A stretch of DNA of 64,000 bases from Rhodococcus sp. ABRD24 (GTDB taxonomy: Bacteria > Actinomycetota > Actinomycetes > Mycobacteriales > Mycobacteriaceae): the NCBI RefSeq assembly GCF_004328705.1, contig NZ_CP035319.1, positions 2,232,001 through 2,296,000 on the forward strand. The letters run 5' to 3'. The notes beneath the pieces were generated by a model. The model had not been told where the DNA came from and ran no database searches. It was given only the letters and a program-made list of their open reading frames with translations. A program made the translations under genes and the position numbers. Within the stretch, counting starts at the first letter, position 1. Each line of letters begins with the position of its first letter. Shown in pieces: positions 43,841-53,056 of the stretch.

Positions 43841-44869
43841 TCAGGCGTAGCGGTGGATACGGCCGGTGTGATCGATCTCGTGCAGGCGGGATCCACGTTC
43901 GTCGTCGACCGAGACCGAGGCGATGACCGATCGACCGGCTGGTAGAACTCGGACGCACACCTGCCCGGTGCGGGCGCTGTCGAGTGCCTCGGAGGCTGCT
44001 GCGTGGACGACGCTGGTGAGGGTCTCGTCGAGGTCATGAGGTCCGCGGTCGTCGATGAACACGACATCGATTCCGCGGGTGCGGGCCCGGTAGGCGGCGT
44101 TGTCGATTTCGAGGGTGGAGAGGATCGGTGCCCGTAGCCGGTCGCGCAGATGCGCTTCGAGCAGTTCGCATTCGGTGCGCTCGGCTTCGGTCAGTTCCTC
44201 ATTGGTGGCGATGCGTTCGAGGAGGGGCCGGACCAGGCTGTCGAGGTGGCGCAGCTGGCGACGGCGCTCGTCGGACGCCGCGGTGTCAGCGGACAGTTCG
44301 GCGACGCGTGCGGTTGTCTGGGCGCGCAGCGAGAACACCGCTTTGGCGGTCGGACGCAGGGTGAAGGACAGCAAGGCGGCCATGACCAACGGGGCGGCGT
44401 CGATCGCGACCAGAGCGATCCCGGACATCGCTCCCTGCCCGGAGTTCTGCGCCCAGAGCGCGAAGACCGTGATCATGCCGGCGAGCCCCAACCAAGGGGT
44501 GATGCGGCGTCCGCGCACATTCATGAAGCAGTAGATCGCGGTGCCGCCGCCGTGGATCCATGTCTGCAGCGAGGACCCCGCAGTCGGTGGTGTCACCCAC
44601 AGTACGAGCGCACACGCCACCGGCCCCGACATCGTCAGCGCGATCGTTGCCACCGTGGGCAAGGGATCACCGGGAACGACGACCAACATGATGGTTGCCG
44701 CCACGAGGACGATCGTGGCGGCGACGGGTGGCCATGGGTTGGTGACATGGACGGAGGAGGCGACGGTGACGGTGGCCATCGCCGCGAAGTAACAGGTGAG
44801 GATCAGCCACGCACCGCGGGTCCGCATGCCGAGCAGGTCGCGGACATCTTCGCGGGGGTATGCAGACAT
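43841..44869 (-). CDS. Membrane sensor-like protein lacking a kinase core
   Basis: 342 aa. About five membrane helices (about 20-185), then a coiled region (RAQTTARVAELSADTAASDERRRQLRHL) and a C-terminal domain that resembles a degenerate HATPase (TSVVHAAASEALDSARTGQVCVRVL). I do not see an H-box or the glycine motifs of an active kinase. ATG 44869 overlaps the stop of the upstream kinase (TGATG), so the two proteins probably form a pair. An ATG at 44884 is an alternative. Confidence 0.65.
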   Translation of the reverse strand: MSAYPREDVRDLLGMRTRGAWLILTCYFAAMATVTVASSVHVTNPWPPVAATIVLVAATIMLVVVPGDPLPTVATIALTMSGPVACALVLWVTPPTAGSSLQTWIHGGGTAIYCFMNVRGRRITPWLGLAGMITVFALWAQNSGQGAMSGIALVAIDAAPLVMAALLSFTLRPTAKAVFSLRAQTTARVAELSADTAASDERRRQLRHLDSLVRPLLERIATNEELTEAERTECELLEAHLRDRLRAPILSTLEIDNAAYRARTRGIDVVFIDDRGPHDLDETLTSVVHAAASEALDSARTGQVCVRVLPAGRSVIASVSVDDERGSRLHEIDHTGRIHRYA

Positions 44870-46083
44870 CAGTGAGCTGACCATTCCAGAGTGACGCGGG
44901 TGCCTTCGGCACGTCGGGAGGCGATGGTGGCGGCGCCGCCGGCGAGGTGGGCCATCCGTCCACGAATACTCACCGCGATCCCCAACCGTTCGGCGGGAAC
45001 CCTCCGCGGGTCGAAACCCACACCGTCGTCGACGATCTCCACACACAGCCGGCCCTGATTCGCGGTGACGGACACCCAAGTACCGGCCGCGGGACCGGCG
45101 TGGCGGCGGCTGTTACGCACCGCTTCGGCGGCCGCAGCGGCGATGGTGCGGACCGCCTCGAGGAGATACTGCGGGCCCCCCGACGCGGCTGTGTCGGCCG
45201 TGGACTGAAAACGCACTGCTGGATCGGCCGCGCTGGTGGCCGCACGAATCTGCGCGACCGCGTCGGCAGCGGATACACATGCCCCCACCTCGGTGGTGGC
45301 CGATTCGTCAAGGGCGGTCAGTGCTCTGTGGGCTTGCTGCGCCAGCTCGACCGAGGCATCTTGACGGGCGGCAGCGAGCAGTGTGGTCATGACCTCGTCG
45401 TGGGTGAGCTGGGCGAAGCGCAGGCGCTCGGCGGTACGGGCTTGCGCAGCAGCGGCCTCGGAGGTGGCCGTATAGGCCTGGGCGCGGGTGGAGTCGAGTA
45501 TCGCGGCGGTGCGCATGGCCATGACTGCCGCGGCGAAGTAGATGAGAGAGAACGCAAATGCCCAGGCCATGTCGGGCAGCAGTGGGCCATTGAACTCCGG
45601 AGTACGCACCGTGTGATTGATCGTGACCGTAGCGGCCACCACGATGCACAACACGGCAAAGGCGTAGCCCGGTCGCAGCGCGATAGCGGCCGCGATCGCG
45701 GCGACTCCACAGAACATCGAGAACCAGATGTCGGTGCCGTCGAGGAGTTGACCATTCCATCCGAACCACCACGATCCGATCGCGATCAGATAACCGGCGG
45801 TGGCCACCGTGGTCGCGGTCTTCACGCGTCGGGCCGAGGCACGCCACGCCAGCGGCCCGAGCATGATCCCGGTTCCGAAGACCAGCGGCAGCGCAAGGGC
45901 AGTCCACCAGGTGTCCATCACTGCCAGTGATGCCGTGATGGCGGGAATCGTCACGACGGCATAGGCGAGGTAGCCGACGGCGACGAAGAGGGCCATCTGC
46001 CGCAGAATCCGCAGGCCCGCAGTCTGATCCCGCTGGTCGTCCGCGGCGCTCAGCGAAGAGATCGGCGGGGAATAGGTAGCCAT
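44869..46083 (-). CDS. DesK/NarX-type sensor histidine kinase
   Basis: 404 aa. Five to six membrane helices (about 25-190), a phosphoacceptor region RLRFAQLTHDEVMTTLLAAARQ (His about 233) and an HATPase domain with N-box AEAVRNSRRHAG and G-box DDGVGFDPRRV. It probably phosphorylates the response regulator encoded just upstream, whose stop overlaps this gene by 34 nt. ATG 46083. Confidence 0.85.
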   Translation of the reverse strand: MATYSPPISSLSAADDQRDQTAGLRILRQMALFVAVGYLAYAVVTIPAITASLAVMDTWWTALALPLVFGTGIMLGPLAWRASARRVKTATTVATAGYLIAIGSWWFGWNGQLLDGTDIWFSMFCGVAAIAAAIALRPGYAFAVLCIVVAATVTINHTVRTPEFNGPLLPDMAWAFAFSLIYFAAAVMAMRTAAILDSTRAQAYTATSEAAAAQARTAERLRFAQLTHDEVMTTLLAAARQDASVELAQQAHRALTALDESATTEVGACVSAADAVAQIRAATSAADPAVRFQSTADTAASGGPQYLLEAVRTIAAAAAEAVRNSRRHAGPAAGTWVSVTANQGRLCVEIVDDGVGFDPRRVPAERLGIAVSIRGRMAHLAGGAATIASRRAEGTRVTLEWSAH

Positions 46084-46712
46084 CCATCCTCGATTGCACG
46101 CTTGTACAGGTCGGTCTTGGTCGGAGAAGGTCGGCCCGCGGCGCTGTACTTGCGGCGAATACGTTTGAGGTAGTCGGAGACGGTATCGGTCGACAAGTCC
46201 AACGCCTTGGCGACCCCCGCCGTGGATACTCCAGCGGCGTACAGCTCGAGGACCCGCCGAAGCTGGGGTGAGAGATCGACGAACCCTGCGTCAGCGTCAA
46301 TGGCGGCCGCCCAATCAATCGTCGGCACCATCGTCCCGGAAGCGGCGTCACGCAACGCGTCCACGAGTACCGCCTCGCGCACATTCTTGCGCAACACTCC
46401 CAGGACACCCGCCTTGGCAGCCATCTGCACCAGATGTGGGTGGTCGCCCGAGGTGTACACGAGCGCGGACATGCCCGCCTCCCGCAACAACTCGACGTTG
46501 GTATGCGGTGACGAGCCGTCCTCGAGCCGCAGATCCAGCACAACCACGTCCAGTTGGGGGGCTCGAGTCAGCAGTTCAGGAACAGTGCTCGCCGCCGCCA
46601 CCAACTCCATATCCGACTGCTCGCCGATGATGGCGCACAGACCTCTGACGATGGCATCGTGATCGTCCACAACTCCGATCCGCCACCGATGACTGCCTCG
46701 TTCCGTTTGCAC
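46050..46712 (-). CDS. NarL/FixJ-family response regulator
   Basis: 220 aa. Receiver domain with VVDDHD acidic pocket, phosphoacceptor Asp in VVVLDLRLEDGSS and Lys in VLRKNVREAV; LuxR-type HTH LRRVLELYAAGVSTAGVAKALDLSTDTVSDYLKRIRRKY. Start uncertain: GTG 46712 (VQTERG) chosen; ATG 46754 and GTG 46760 lie upstream, all without a strong ribosome site. First gene of the RR - kinase - sensor operon. Confidence 0.88.
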   Translation of the reverse strand: MQTERGSHRWRIGVVDDHDAIVRGLCAIIGEQSDMELVAAASTVPELLTRAPQLDVVVLDLRLEDGSSPHTNVELLREAGMSALVYTSGDHPHLVQMAAKAGVLGVLRKNVREAVLVDALRDAASGTMVPTIDWAAAIDADAGFVDLSPQLRRVLELYAAGVSTAGVAKALDLSTDTVSDYLKRIRRKYSAAGRPSPTKTDLYKRAIEDGWLPIPRRSLR

Positions 46713-46959
46713 GGCGACAATAATGGCCGACCGACGACCTTGGCCGCACCACATTGGCACACATCACATCACGGCCCCGTCTGACCCGGGTGTGGATCGA
46801 GCGATGCGGCGCCGGCGACTGGGGCGGGCACAGATTCGATCGACACCAACTCTTCCCTTTCACCTCTCGTTCACCTCTCTCGGAAACGCTCCCGCACATT
46901 CTCCGACAGCGCCCGGGCCTTGGGTATCAGCCGATCAGATGAACCAGACGTGTCGGCCC

Positions 46960-47421
46960 CTATTCATCAACATCCGGGGTGTCGTGGGCCAGTTCCCCGA
47001 GGACCGTCGACAGCCGGCGAATCGCAGCGAGGGTGGCGGCCAGCTCATCTCGCCCCATCGCCTCGACCAACCGGGCCGCGAACCCGGCGTGGGCGGGCCC
47101 GATCTCCGCGACCGCCTGCCGCCCGTCGTGCGTGGGCGTGACGAGCTTGGCACGACGGTGCGCGGGATTCGGCTGGTACTCGGCGAGACCGCGCGCGACC
47201 AGTAGATCGGCGACGCGTTGCACGCTCTGGCGCGTGATACCCATCTCGCGGGCGATGTCGGCGACCGACAGCGGCTGCGAGAGAACAGCGCCGAGCACCT
47301 GCCACCAGGCCGCGGTCAGCCCCACGGGCCGGGCCAGGCCCTCGGCCACTTCCAGGAACTGACCGTTGAGCCGGAACGAGCCGAGCGCGAGACCGCTCAG
47401 AAGGTCCTGTTCATCGCGCAC
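46960..47421 (-). CDS. MarR-family transcriptional regulator
   Basis: 153 aa winged-helix protein: LTAAWWQVLGAVLSQPLSVADIAREMGITRQSVQRVADLLVARGLAEYQPNPAHRRAKLVTPT is the MarR domain. GTG 47421 is chosen (TTG 47427 overlapping the DJ-1 stop is possible). Co-transcribed with the DJ-1/PfpI gene, whose promoter holds two dyads suited to autoregulation. Confidence 0.85.
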   Translation of the reverse strand: MRDEQDLLSGLALGSFRLNGQFLEVAEGLARPVGLTAAWWQVLGAVLSQPLSVADIAREMGITRQSVQRVADLLVARGLAEYQPNPAHRRAKLVTPTHDGRQAVAEIGPAHAGFAARLVEAMGRDELAATLAAIRRLSTVLGELAHDTPDVDE

Positions 47422-47423
47422 GC

Positions 47424-48035
47424 TCAACCCGCCATCAGCTCGTAGAAGCCGGCGGGATCGCGCTGACCGTAGAGCTTGAACCACGACGCCAGAACATTCG
47501 GTTCGAACACGTCGAGACGTTCGAGAATCTCGCGGGCGAAGTGGACCGGCGCGTTGGCCGCGGCTGTGATGAGATCACGATCGGTGACGGCCGGCTCCTC
47601 GCGGTACAGGTGACCACCGGCATAGCCGACCCCGCTCAGGAACTCGGCCGCATTGCTCGTGTGCGCGCGATCGTCGAGCAGTCCAGCCATGGCCAGTCCG
47701 CCCGTCGCGCCGCAGATCGCGGCCACCGGAACTCCGGCGTCCAAGAACTCGCGAGCCTTCGCGGCGAAGGGAGTGAACTGCTCGGTGTTCCAGATGTCGT
47801 TGCCGGCCAGAACGAGCATCGCGCTGTCCTCGGGCCCGACCGCGTCGAGAGTGGTGTCGGGCAGCATCCGCAGCCCGCCCATCGTGACGATCGGATCGGC
47901 CGTGGCACCGACGGTGGCCACGGCGTACCGGCCCGGATCCTTGTGCCACATCGGCTTGTTGATGTGATCGATCGCGAGACCGATCTCCCAATCGACGAAG
48001 GTGTCGTAAACGGCGACATGCACGACTTCATTCAT
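47424..48035 (-). CDS. DJ-1/PfpI-family (type 1 glutamine amidotransferase-like) protein
   Basis: 203 aa. Nucleophile elbow VAAICGATGGLAMAGL with Cys about 109, followed by a His-bearing helix region (DRAHTSNAAEFL). Members are glyoxalases, deglycase-type or chaperone proteins; many MarR-linked copies respond to reactive electrophiles. Start ATG 48035, within the first operator dyad. Operon with the MarR gene downstream. Confidence 0.85.
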   Translation of the reverse strand: MNEVVHVAVYDTFVDWEIGLAIDHINKPMWHKDPGRYAVATVGATADPIVTMGGLRMLPDTTLDAVGPEDSAMLVLAGNDIWNTEQFTPFAAKAREFLDAGVPVAAICGATGGLAMAGLLDDRAHTSNAAEFLSGVGYAGGHLYREEPAVTDRDLITAAANAPVHFAREILERLDVFEPNVLASWFKLYGQRDPAGFYELMAG

Positions 48036-48068
48036 GACAGTATGTTGTCATTTCGACAGCTTCCTGTC
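48035..48068. promoter_or_regulatory. Paired operator dyads for the MarR/DJ-1 operon
   Basis: TGACA-N6-TGTCA (48035-48050) and GACAG-N4-CTGTC (48055-48068), both in the 5' region of the DJ-1 gene. Spaced 20 bp centre to centre, about two helical turns, as in MarR autoregulation. Confidence 0.55.
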
Positions 48069-48076
48069 AACTTGGG

Positions 48077-49558
48077 TCACTCGATCGTTGCGGACTCCCG
48101 CGCTGCGGCGCCGGTGATGTTGGTGAGCATGCCCTTGAAGATGATCCCGTGGAACGGCAGGATCGAGTACCAGTAGAGCCTTCCCGCAAGGCCTTTCGGG
48201 AAGAAGATCGCGCGCTGGTCAAGCCGGGAGCGGTGCGGCCCGTCCGGGCTCACCCGCCATTCGAGCCACGCCCCTCCCGGCGTCCGCATCTCCGCGCGCA
48301 GCCGCAATAGCTTTCCGCGATCGATCTCCTCGACACGCCAGAAGTCCAGCGGGTCACCGGTATTGAGCCGACGCGCGTCGCGTCGGCCGCGCGTGAGCCC
48401 CACCCCGCCGACGAGCCGGTCCAGCCAGCCGCGAATCACCCACGCCAGGGGGAACGAGTACCAGCCGTTCTCGCCGCCGATGCTCTCGAGCACGCGCCAC
48501 AGGGTCTCGGCGTCGGCGTCGCATCCGGCGCTGCGCTCGTCGGTGTACACCACCTCGCCCGCCCAGTTCGGGTCGGACGGCAGCGGGTCCGAGGGCGCCC
48601 CCACCGGCGAGGCGCTGGCCCAACTGGTCTCCACCTCGCCGTGCTGGATACGACGCAGCGCGAGCCGGACGGCCTGTGGATACGGCGTCAGCCCCTCTTC
48701 CGGCGGTGGAATGATGTCGTCGATGTCGTGGTCGGCGGCGACGGCGTCGTTGTGCAGCGATTCGATGAGCGCGCGTCCGAGGGAACTCGGAATGGGCGTC
48801 ACCAGCCCGATCCACAGACCCGCCAGGCGCGGCGTCAGCACCGGCAGCACCAGCACGCGGCGTCGCCGCAACCCCGCGACCTCGGCATACACCTTCATCA
48901 TGTCGCCGTAGGTCAGCACATCGGGGCCGCCGATATCGAACGCGCGGCTGCGCGGCAGCGGAGCGTCGGCCGCCGCCACCAGGTAGTACAGGACATCGCG
49001 CACTGCGATCGGCTGGATCCGGTTGTTCACCCACCTGGGCGTCGTCATCACCGGCAGACGGTTGGTGAGGTGCCGGATCATCTCGAAGGACGCCGAACCC
49101 GAGCCGATGACGACCCCGGCCTGCAGCACCAGCGTCGGGACGCCGGAGTCCATGAGAATCCGTCCGACCTGCGCGCGCGAGCGCATATGCGGCGACAGTT
49201 CGGTGCCCTCGGGATGCAGCCCGCCGAGGTAGACGATGCGTCCGACACCGCTCGCCTCAGCTGCGGCGGCCATATTGGTCGCCGCGATCCGCTCCACCTC
49301 TACAAACTCCGCAGGACCGCCCATCGAGTGCACCAGGAAATACACGACGTCGATGTCCTTCGTCGCCGCGGCGAGGGAATCCGGATCGCCCAGATCGCCG
49401 CGCAGAATCTCGACCTGCTTCGCCCATGGCACGTCGCGCAGTTTCTCCGGCGAGCGCACCAATACCCGGACGGTATGTCCGGCGGCGAGCAGACGTGGGG
49501 CCAGGCGGCCACCGATGTAGCCGGTGGCCCCGGTCACCAGCACGCGCAGGGAGTGCAT
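48077..49558 (-). CDS. NAD(P)-binding SDR with C-terminal DUF2867 domain
   Basis: 493 aa. N-terminal NmrA/atypical SDR: VLVTGATGYIGGRLAPRLLAAGH; C-terminal DUF2867 (about 330-490) with GWYSFPLAWVIRGWLDRLVGG and GKLLRLRAEMRTPGGAWLEWRV. Found in actinobacteria as an uncharacterised fusion; possibly an oxidoreductase acting on hydrophobic substrate held by the C-terminal domain. ATG 49558. Divergent from the next hydrolase by 24 nt. Confidence 0.85.
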   Translation of the reverse strand: MHSLRVLVTGATGYIGGRLAPRLLAAGHTVRVLVRSPEKLRDVPWAKQVEILRGDLGDPDSLAAATKDIDVVYFLVHSMGGPAEFVEVERIAATNMAAAAEASGVGRIVYLGGLHPEGTELSPHMRSRAQVGRILMDSGVPTLVLQAGVVIGSGSASFEMIRHLTNRLPVMTTPRWVNNRIQPIAVRDVLYYLVAAADAPLPRSRAFDIGGPDVLTYGDMMKVYAEVAGLRRRRVLVLPVLTPRLAGLWIGLVTPIPSSLGRALIESLHNDAVAADHDIDDIIPPPEEGLTPYPQAVRLALRRIQHGEVETSWASASPVGAPSDPLPSDPNWAGEVVYTDERSAGCDADAETLWRVLESIGGENGWYSFPLAWVIRGWLDRLVGGVGLTRGRRDARRLNTGDPLDFWRVEEIDRGKLLRLRAEMRTPGGAWLEWRVSPDGPHRSRLDQRAIFFPKGLAGRLYWYSILPFHGIIFKGMLTNITGAAARESATIE

Positions 49559-49582
49559 TCCTCCACGGTAACCTCGATAGCC

Positions 49583-50236
49583 ATGAGCGCGCTCGGCGAA
49601 CCGGTCCTCCTCGACACCGACGAGGTGTACGGCTATCTGCACCGCCCCGCGGGCGCCGCAGTCGGCAAGCTGGTCCTGACGCACGGCGCCGGCGGCGACT
49701 GTGAATCAAAGCTGTTGCAAGCCATGGCATCCGGTTTCGTCGAACTCGGCCTTCTAGTGCTACGCTACAATCTGCCGTTCCGGCGGCGTCGGGCTTCGGG
49801 CCCGCCGAATCGTGCCCACGCGGCGACGGATCGTGACGGCATCGTCGCCGCCGCCGATGCGATCCGCGAGATGACCGACGGACCGATGATCCTCGCCGGC
49901 CATTCGTACGGCGGCCGCCAGTCGACGATGTTGGCCGCCGAGCGTCCCGAGGTCGCGGACGGACTTGTGCTGCTGTCGTATCCGCTGCACGCACCGGGTA
50001 AACCGGAGAAACTGCGCACCGAACACCTACCGCAGCTGCGCACTCCGTCACTGTTCGTGCACGGCGACCGGGATCCGTTCGGCACGCTCGACGAGATCCG
50101 CACCGCCCTCGAGCTCATGCCCGCCGAGCACCGGTTGCTCGACATCGAGGGTGGCCGGCATGGGCTGGACCCCGAGAAGGCCTCTGTGGTGGAGCGAACG
50201 ATCGCCGCGGCAGCCGAATTGTTCGCTATTCGTTGA
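49583..50236 (+). CDS. Alpha/beta hydrolase, KANL3/Tex30-like
   Basis: 217 aa. Oxyanion motif THGAGGDCES (about 33), nucleophile GHSYGGRQSTML (Ser about 114), acid in VHGDRDPFGT and catalytic His in GGRHGLDP. Members of this small dienelactone-like hydrolase family have no settled substrate. ATG 49583. Confidence 0.85.
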   Translation: MSALGEPVLLDTDEVYGYLHRPAGAAVGKLVLTHGAGGDCESKLLQAMASGFVELGLLVLRYNLPFRRRRASGPPNRAHAATDRDGIVAAADAIREMTDGPMILAGHSYGGRQSTMLAAERPEVADGLVLLSYPLHAPGKPEKLRTEHLPQLRTPSLFVHGDRDPFGTLDEIRTALELMPAEHRLLDIEGGRHGLDPEKASVVERTIAAAAELFAIR

Positions 50237-50242
50237 CAACAG

Positions 50243-51709
50243 CTACTCGCCGATACGGGCTCGCATCAGGAAGACGTTGTAGTCCGACCACGTCGAGATC
50301 GTGAAGTACAGCTCGTTCTCCGTGGACCACGGATGGATGAAGCCGCCGTACAGCTCCGGATAGTCGAGCACCGACACCATCGGGGCTCCGTCCGACCACT
50401 CGCCCTGCGGCGAATCCGATTCGCGCAGAACGATGGCCGTCTTCACAGTGTCCAGGTACGACATCCGCCACTTGCCGGTCGCCTCGTCGTAGTCGACCGA
50501 CAGCTCCGCGACCGGGCCGTGCACGATGGGCGTGGCCGCGGTGTACCCGCCGACAGCCGTCCAGCTCCCGTTGCTCCAGTACTGGTACGCAGACTTGTTG
50601 AGCACCTGGTCCTTCGGTACCCGCGCCAGGCCGACCGACGCGAGCCGGGTGTTGGGGGTACCGAACATGTAGACGAAGTCGCCGGCCGGCACCATCGCCG
50701 CCACTTGGAAGTTGGTGACACCGAAGATGTTGTCCCACTGCGCATACGGATCCTTGACCCAGGTGGAGCCACCGTCATCGGAGTACGCGATGCCACCGTG
50801 ATTGGTCCACCACGTCCCGGGGATGCTGTTCCACGTGCGAATCGACATGTAGCTCATGTACTGCCGGTCGCCGATCGCGAAACCGGACGTCGGGATCGTG
50901 GTGATTTCCACGTTGTCCATCTTGCGACTGCTCAGCACCTCTGCCGCATGGCAGCGACTGTCCTGCACCATCGAATCGATGCTCATGCCGTCCGCAAGAT
51001 TGCGGTCGGTACTGAAGCCGAGAACGTTGCTGCGCCAATCGTCACCCTGCCCGCCCGGCGGATGAAAACCCTTGCCGATGGTGTCGCCGAACGCAATCGC
51101 GACCTCGCCGGGCGCACTCTCCCACATGATGCCCAGGTCGGTGCCCTGAACCTGCCAGCGCTTGTCGGTGCGATTCACCGAACCGGCTCCGGTCAGCTTC
51201 GCCACCCGATCGACCTGCGCGATCCGCGGCATCGGCGGGGCGGGGGTACGTGGCGCCGGTTCGGTGGCGGGATCGGCGAGCGGCGGCGGTGCGGGCAGCG
51301 GCCCGGGATCCGGGCCCGGGACCGGGATGCCCAGGTGGAACGGGACCGGCTTGACGCCGATCTGCGGGATCTTCAGGTCAGTCGACAGCGACGATGGCGG
51401 CGCAACCTCGCCGGTCAGATCGGGACATGGGTCGTTGCAGGGATCGGCGGGCAGCGGCTCCGAGGCGATCCGCGTCGTCGGCGCCACCGGTGCAGGGTAC
51501 GGGACCGGGGTGATCACCGGATAGGGAAGCGGCAGTTCGAGTTTCTCGGGAATGATCGACTCGAGCTGGTGTGACAGATCCGCCGCGCAAGGCCCGGTTC
51601 CGGGCGCTCCGTTGGGCAGCGGCTGCGCCGCCGCGGGCCCAGCCGCGGTCGCGAGCATCCCGGAACCGAGAAGCGCCACAGCTGCCGCCGCCGCAAGCCT
51701 GTTCGACAT
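50243..51709 (-). CDS. Secreted DUF4185 protein (endo-D-arabinanase-type family)
   Basis: 488 aa. Signal peptide ending AGPAAAQ (about 28), a proline-rich spacer (about 60-160), then a five-bladed-propeller DUF4185 domain with VNRTDKRWQVQGTDLGIMW, IAFGDTI, GGIAYSDDGGSTW and PVAELSVDYDEATGKWRMSYLD. DUF4185 includes endo-D-arabinanases of CAZy family GH183 acting on mycobacterial arabinogalactan and lipoarabinomannan; activity of this member is an inference. Its presence supports a mycolate host with an arabinogalactan wall. Confidence 0.8.
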   Translation of the reverse strand: MSNRLAAAAAVALLGSGMLATAAGPAAAQPLPNGAPGTGPCAADLSHQLESIIPEKLELPLPYPVITPVPYPAPVAPTTRIASEPLPADPCNDPCPDLTGEVAPPSSLSTDLKIPQIGVKPVPFHLGIPVPGPDPGPLPAPPPLADPATEPAPRTPAPPMPRIAQVDRVAKLTGAGSVNRTDKRWQVQGTDLGIMWESAPGEVAIAFGDTIGKGFHPPGGQGDDWRSNVLGFSTDRNLADGMSIDSMVQDSRCHAAEVLSSRKMDNVEITTIPTSGFAIGDRQYMSYMSIRTWNSIPGTWWTNHGGIAYSDDGGSTWVKDPYAQWDNIFGVTNFQVAAMVPAGDFVYMFGTPNTRLASVGLARVPKDQVLNKSAYQYWSNGSWTAVGGYTAATPIVHGPVAELSVDYDEATGKWRMSYLDTVKTAIVLRESDSPQGEWSDGAPMVSVLDYPELYGGFIHPWSTENELYFTISTWSDYNVFLMRARIGE

Positions 51710-51880
51710 GGCTCCCCCGATCCGAACCTCACGAGTCGTCGTCCGTCAGGCCTGAACTCACCTGGGTCTGCATGGACGGTAACACCAAGATCATCGCGAT
51801 TGCGCGCTCGCGCAAACCCCTGCCGCGGCCAGTTTCGGCTGGGTAGTGTGAGGAGCGACCAACGACAGGGAGGTCGAGGA

Positions 51881-52999
51881 ATGCTGCACAGCGATATTCC
51901 GAGTCAGGGCGAGATCCGGGCCCTCGCGGCCGTCGAGGGCCGAACCTGCCTTTCGATCTACACGCCCACCGAAGACGACATCCAGGACCCTGGCAAGAGT
52001 CGCCTCGAGTTCTCCAACCAGGTCAAGGCATGTCTGGACAAGATCGACGACCGTCATGAGCGGATCGCATTCGAGAAACCGTTCGAGGACTTGATCGGCG
52101 ACGAATCGTTCTGGCGGTACCAGGCACGCTCGCTGGTTGTACTGGCGACGACCGATCGGGTCCGGACATTTCGGCTGCCGAACCGCCTCGAATCCTCGGC
52201 GACCGTCGGCGACCGCTTCTACCTCAAACCGTTGCTGCGAGCCGTGACGTTCCCGCAGACCGCCTTCGTACTGGCGCTGGCGGAAGGGTCGGTGCGGTTG
52301 GTCGAGGTCACCGCCGACCAGCCGGCCGTGGACGTGAAGGTGCCGGGCCTGCCGTCCGACGCCGCGTCGTATGCCGGTGTGGCCTCTCTCGGAAGGACCG
52401 CGCACGGGCAGGTGCACGGGCGGGTGCAGGGCGAGGAGGGCCGCAAGTTGCGGGTCCGCGAGTACGCCCGCGCAGTGGACCACGAGCTGCGTACCGTCCT
52501 CACCGGACGCGATACCCCGCTGATCCTCGCAGCAGCCGAACCCACGGCCTCGATCTTCCGGTCGGTCAACAGCTACAACCGCCTGCTCGACCAGGGCATC
52601 CCGGGCAACCCTGAGGAGATGACCGACGATCAGCTCGCGACCGCCACCCGCGTCGTGCTGGACGGCTTCTATTCCGAACAACTCGCCCGCACGCGCGCGG
52701 AGTTCGACGAGCTGCGGTCGAAGGGACGCGGGCAGGTCGAGATCACTGATATCGCCCGCTCCGCGACCTTCGGCCGCATCGAAACCCTGTTCGTCGACAT
52801 CGACGGCATCGTGCCGGGCAGTGTCGACCCGGACAGCGGCGCGGTGACGCTCGCCGAGACCGACGGCAGCCATGCCTACGGCGTGGTCGACGAGATTGCC
52901 CGCCGAGCGCTGCTCACCGGAGCGCGGGTACTGGCGGTGCGGGCCGACGACATACCCGAAGCTGTCCCGGTGGCAGCGATCCTGCGCTTCGCCGGCTGA
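51881..52999 (+). CDS. baeRF-like (eRF1/Vms1-fold) protein
   Basis: 372 aa. The overall pattern, with an N-terminal domain AAVEGRTCLSIYTPT, middle LKPLLRAVTFPQTAFVLALAEGSVRLVEV, and C-terminal IETLFVDIDGIVPGS...GVVDEIARRALLTGARVLAVRADDIP, resembles the bacterial-archaeal eRF1-like families proposed to act on stalled ribosomes or tRNA. GGQ-type residues are not obvious. ATG 51881 with AGGGAGG upstream; the longer open frame starting at 51800 is not used. Confidence 0.7.
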   Translation: MLHSDIPSQGEIRALAAVEGRTCLSIYTPTEDDIQDPGKSRLEFSNQVKACLDKIDDRHERIAFEKPFEDLIGDESFWRYQARSLVVLATTDRVRTFRLPNRLESSATVGDRFYLKPLLRAVTFPQTAFVLALAEGSVRLVEVTADQPAVDVKVPGLPSDAASYAGVASLGRTAHGQVHGRVQGEEGRKLRVREYARAVDHELRTVLTGRDTPLILAAAEPTASIFRSVNSYNRLLDQGIPGNPEEMTDDQLATATRVVLDGFYSEQLARTRAEFDELRSKGRGQVEITDIARSATFGRIETLFVDIDGIVPGSVDPDSGAVTLAETDGSHAYGVVDEIARRALLTGARVLAVRADDIPEAVPVAAILRFAG

Positions 53000-53056
53000 C
53001 CCCACACCGCAGTGCGCGGAGCCGACGGCAGCCGAACCCGTACCGTTGTCGGCGCC

